A DNA stretch of 48,039 bases from MGBC131033 sp910585655. Its GTDB lineage: Bacteria; Bacillota; Clostridia; Lachnospirales; Lachnospiraceae. A model generated the notes under the pieces. The model did no database searches, was not told the DNA's origin, and saw only the letters and a list, made by a program, of their open reading frames with translations. Below, one piece after another: positions 47,976 through 48,039 of this stretch. Made by a program: the position numbers and the translations under genes. Position 1 is the stretch's first letter. Every line of letters begins with the position of its first letter. The DNA lies in NCBI GenBank assembly GCA_949502025.1, contig CATBCG010000034.1, forward strand, positions 1-48,039. The letters are read 5' to 3'.

Positions 47976-48039
47976 ATGTCACAAAATTACACCCCCGAAT
48001 TTAAAAAGAAGATTGTCCGCCTCCACGAGGAAGAAGGGC
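47976..48039 (+). mobile_element. Start of an IS3-family transposase OrfA
   Basis: The first 21 codons, MSQNYTPEFKKKIVRLHEEE, match the N-terminal helix-turn-helix domain of IS3-type OrfA proteins (YSPEFKKKIVRLHLEEG pattern). AAAGAGG stands before the ATG. The window ends inside the gene, so the terminal repeats and target duplication cannot be checked; the left end of the element probably lies between 47916 and 47960. Confidence 0.75.

Overview
The window looks like a chromosome segment of a Gram-positive anaerobe of the Clostridia, most likely a gut Lachnospiraceae. The reasons are the gene order pyrH-frr-uppS-cdsA-dxr-rseP-ispG-polC, a long PolC-type polymerase, ECF-type vitamin uptake, FakB/DegV lipid-binding proteins, ClpX and J-domain paralogues, many lipoproteins, and AGGAGG-type ribosome binding sites. 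No rRNA, tRNA or CRISPR array was seen. Base composition was judged by eye only.

Layout. 1-950: remains of accessory genes, an Rpn-type nuclease cut by the window edge and a decayed AAA-ATPase-like tail. 1030-2403: MarR regulator and DegV protein behind a promoter with a perfect operator palindrome. 2404-2768: an intergenic repeat element. 2769-6203: a solo solute-binding lipoprotein and a frameshifted hybrid histidine kinase. 6215-7477: cobalamin riboswitch, DUF4430 lipoprotein and ECF S component. 7686-10146: nucleoside salvage (deoB, udp, cdd). 10245-22773: bactofilin, pyrH, frr, then the undecaprenyl, phospholipid and isoprenoid genes, and polC. 23087-24553: sucrose phosphorylase-like GH13. 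24839-27307: nuclease-helicase. 27297-30501 (minus): ApbE and an OYE-type Fe-S flavoenzyme, divergent from a PadR regulator with a shared palindromic operator. 31283-32335 (minus): threonine aldolase. 32534-38661: divergent ClpX, a giant J-domain protein with HPE instead of HPD, and an unknown partner. 38882-42943: MscL with a zinc ribbon (minus), MIF-like tautomerase, GH36 alpha-galactosidase, and a sigma-like protein with no region 4. 43053-47916: an AT-richer accessory block with an XRE/TPR (RRNPP-like) regulator, a convergent and overlapping 58-codon secreted-peptide gene, a divergent promoter region built around a 41-bp palindrome, and three orphan secreted or membrane proteins. 47976-end: the first codons of an IS3-type transposase.

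Two parts stand out as possible undescribed systems. The first is the peptide/regulator block at 43-47.9 kb: the regulator has two XRE-like helix-turn-helix segments and a helical-repeat body, and beside it lies a pre-propeptide gene with a perfect Shine-Dalgarno and a signal sequence. This is the architecture of peptide quorum sensing, with the adjoining secreted proteins as possible outputs. The second is the ClpX-like/J-domain/unknown cluster at 32.5-38.7 kb, where both chaperone-type proteins carry altered signature motifs. In addition, five copies or fragments of one intergenic hairpin repeat occur in the window, mostly just after genes, and probably serve as transcription terminators.
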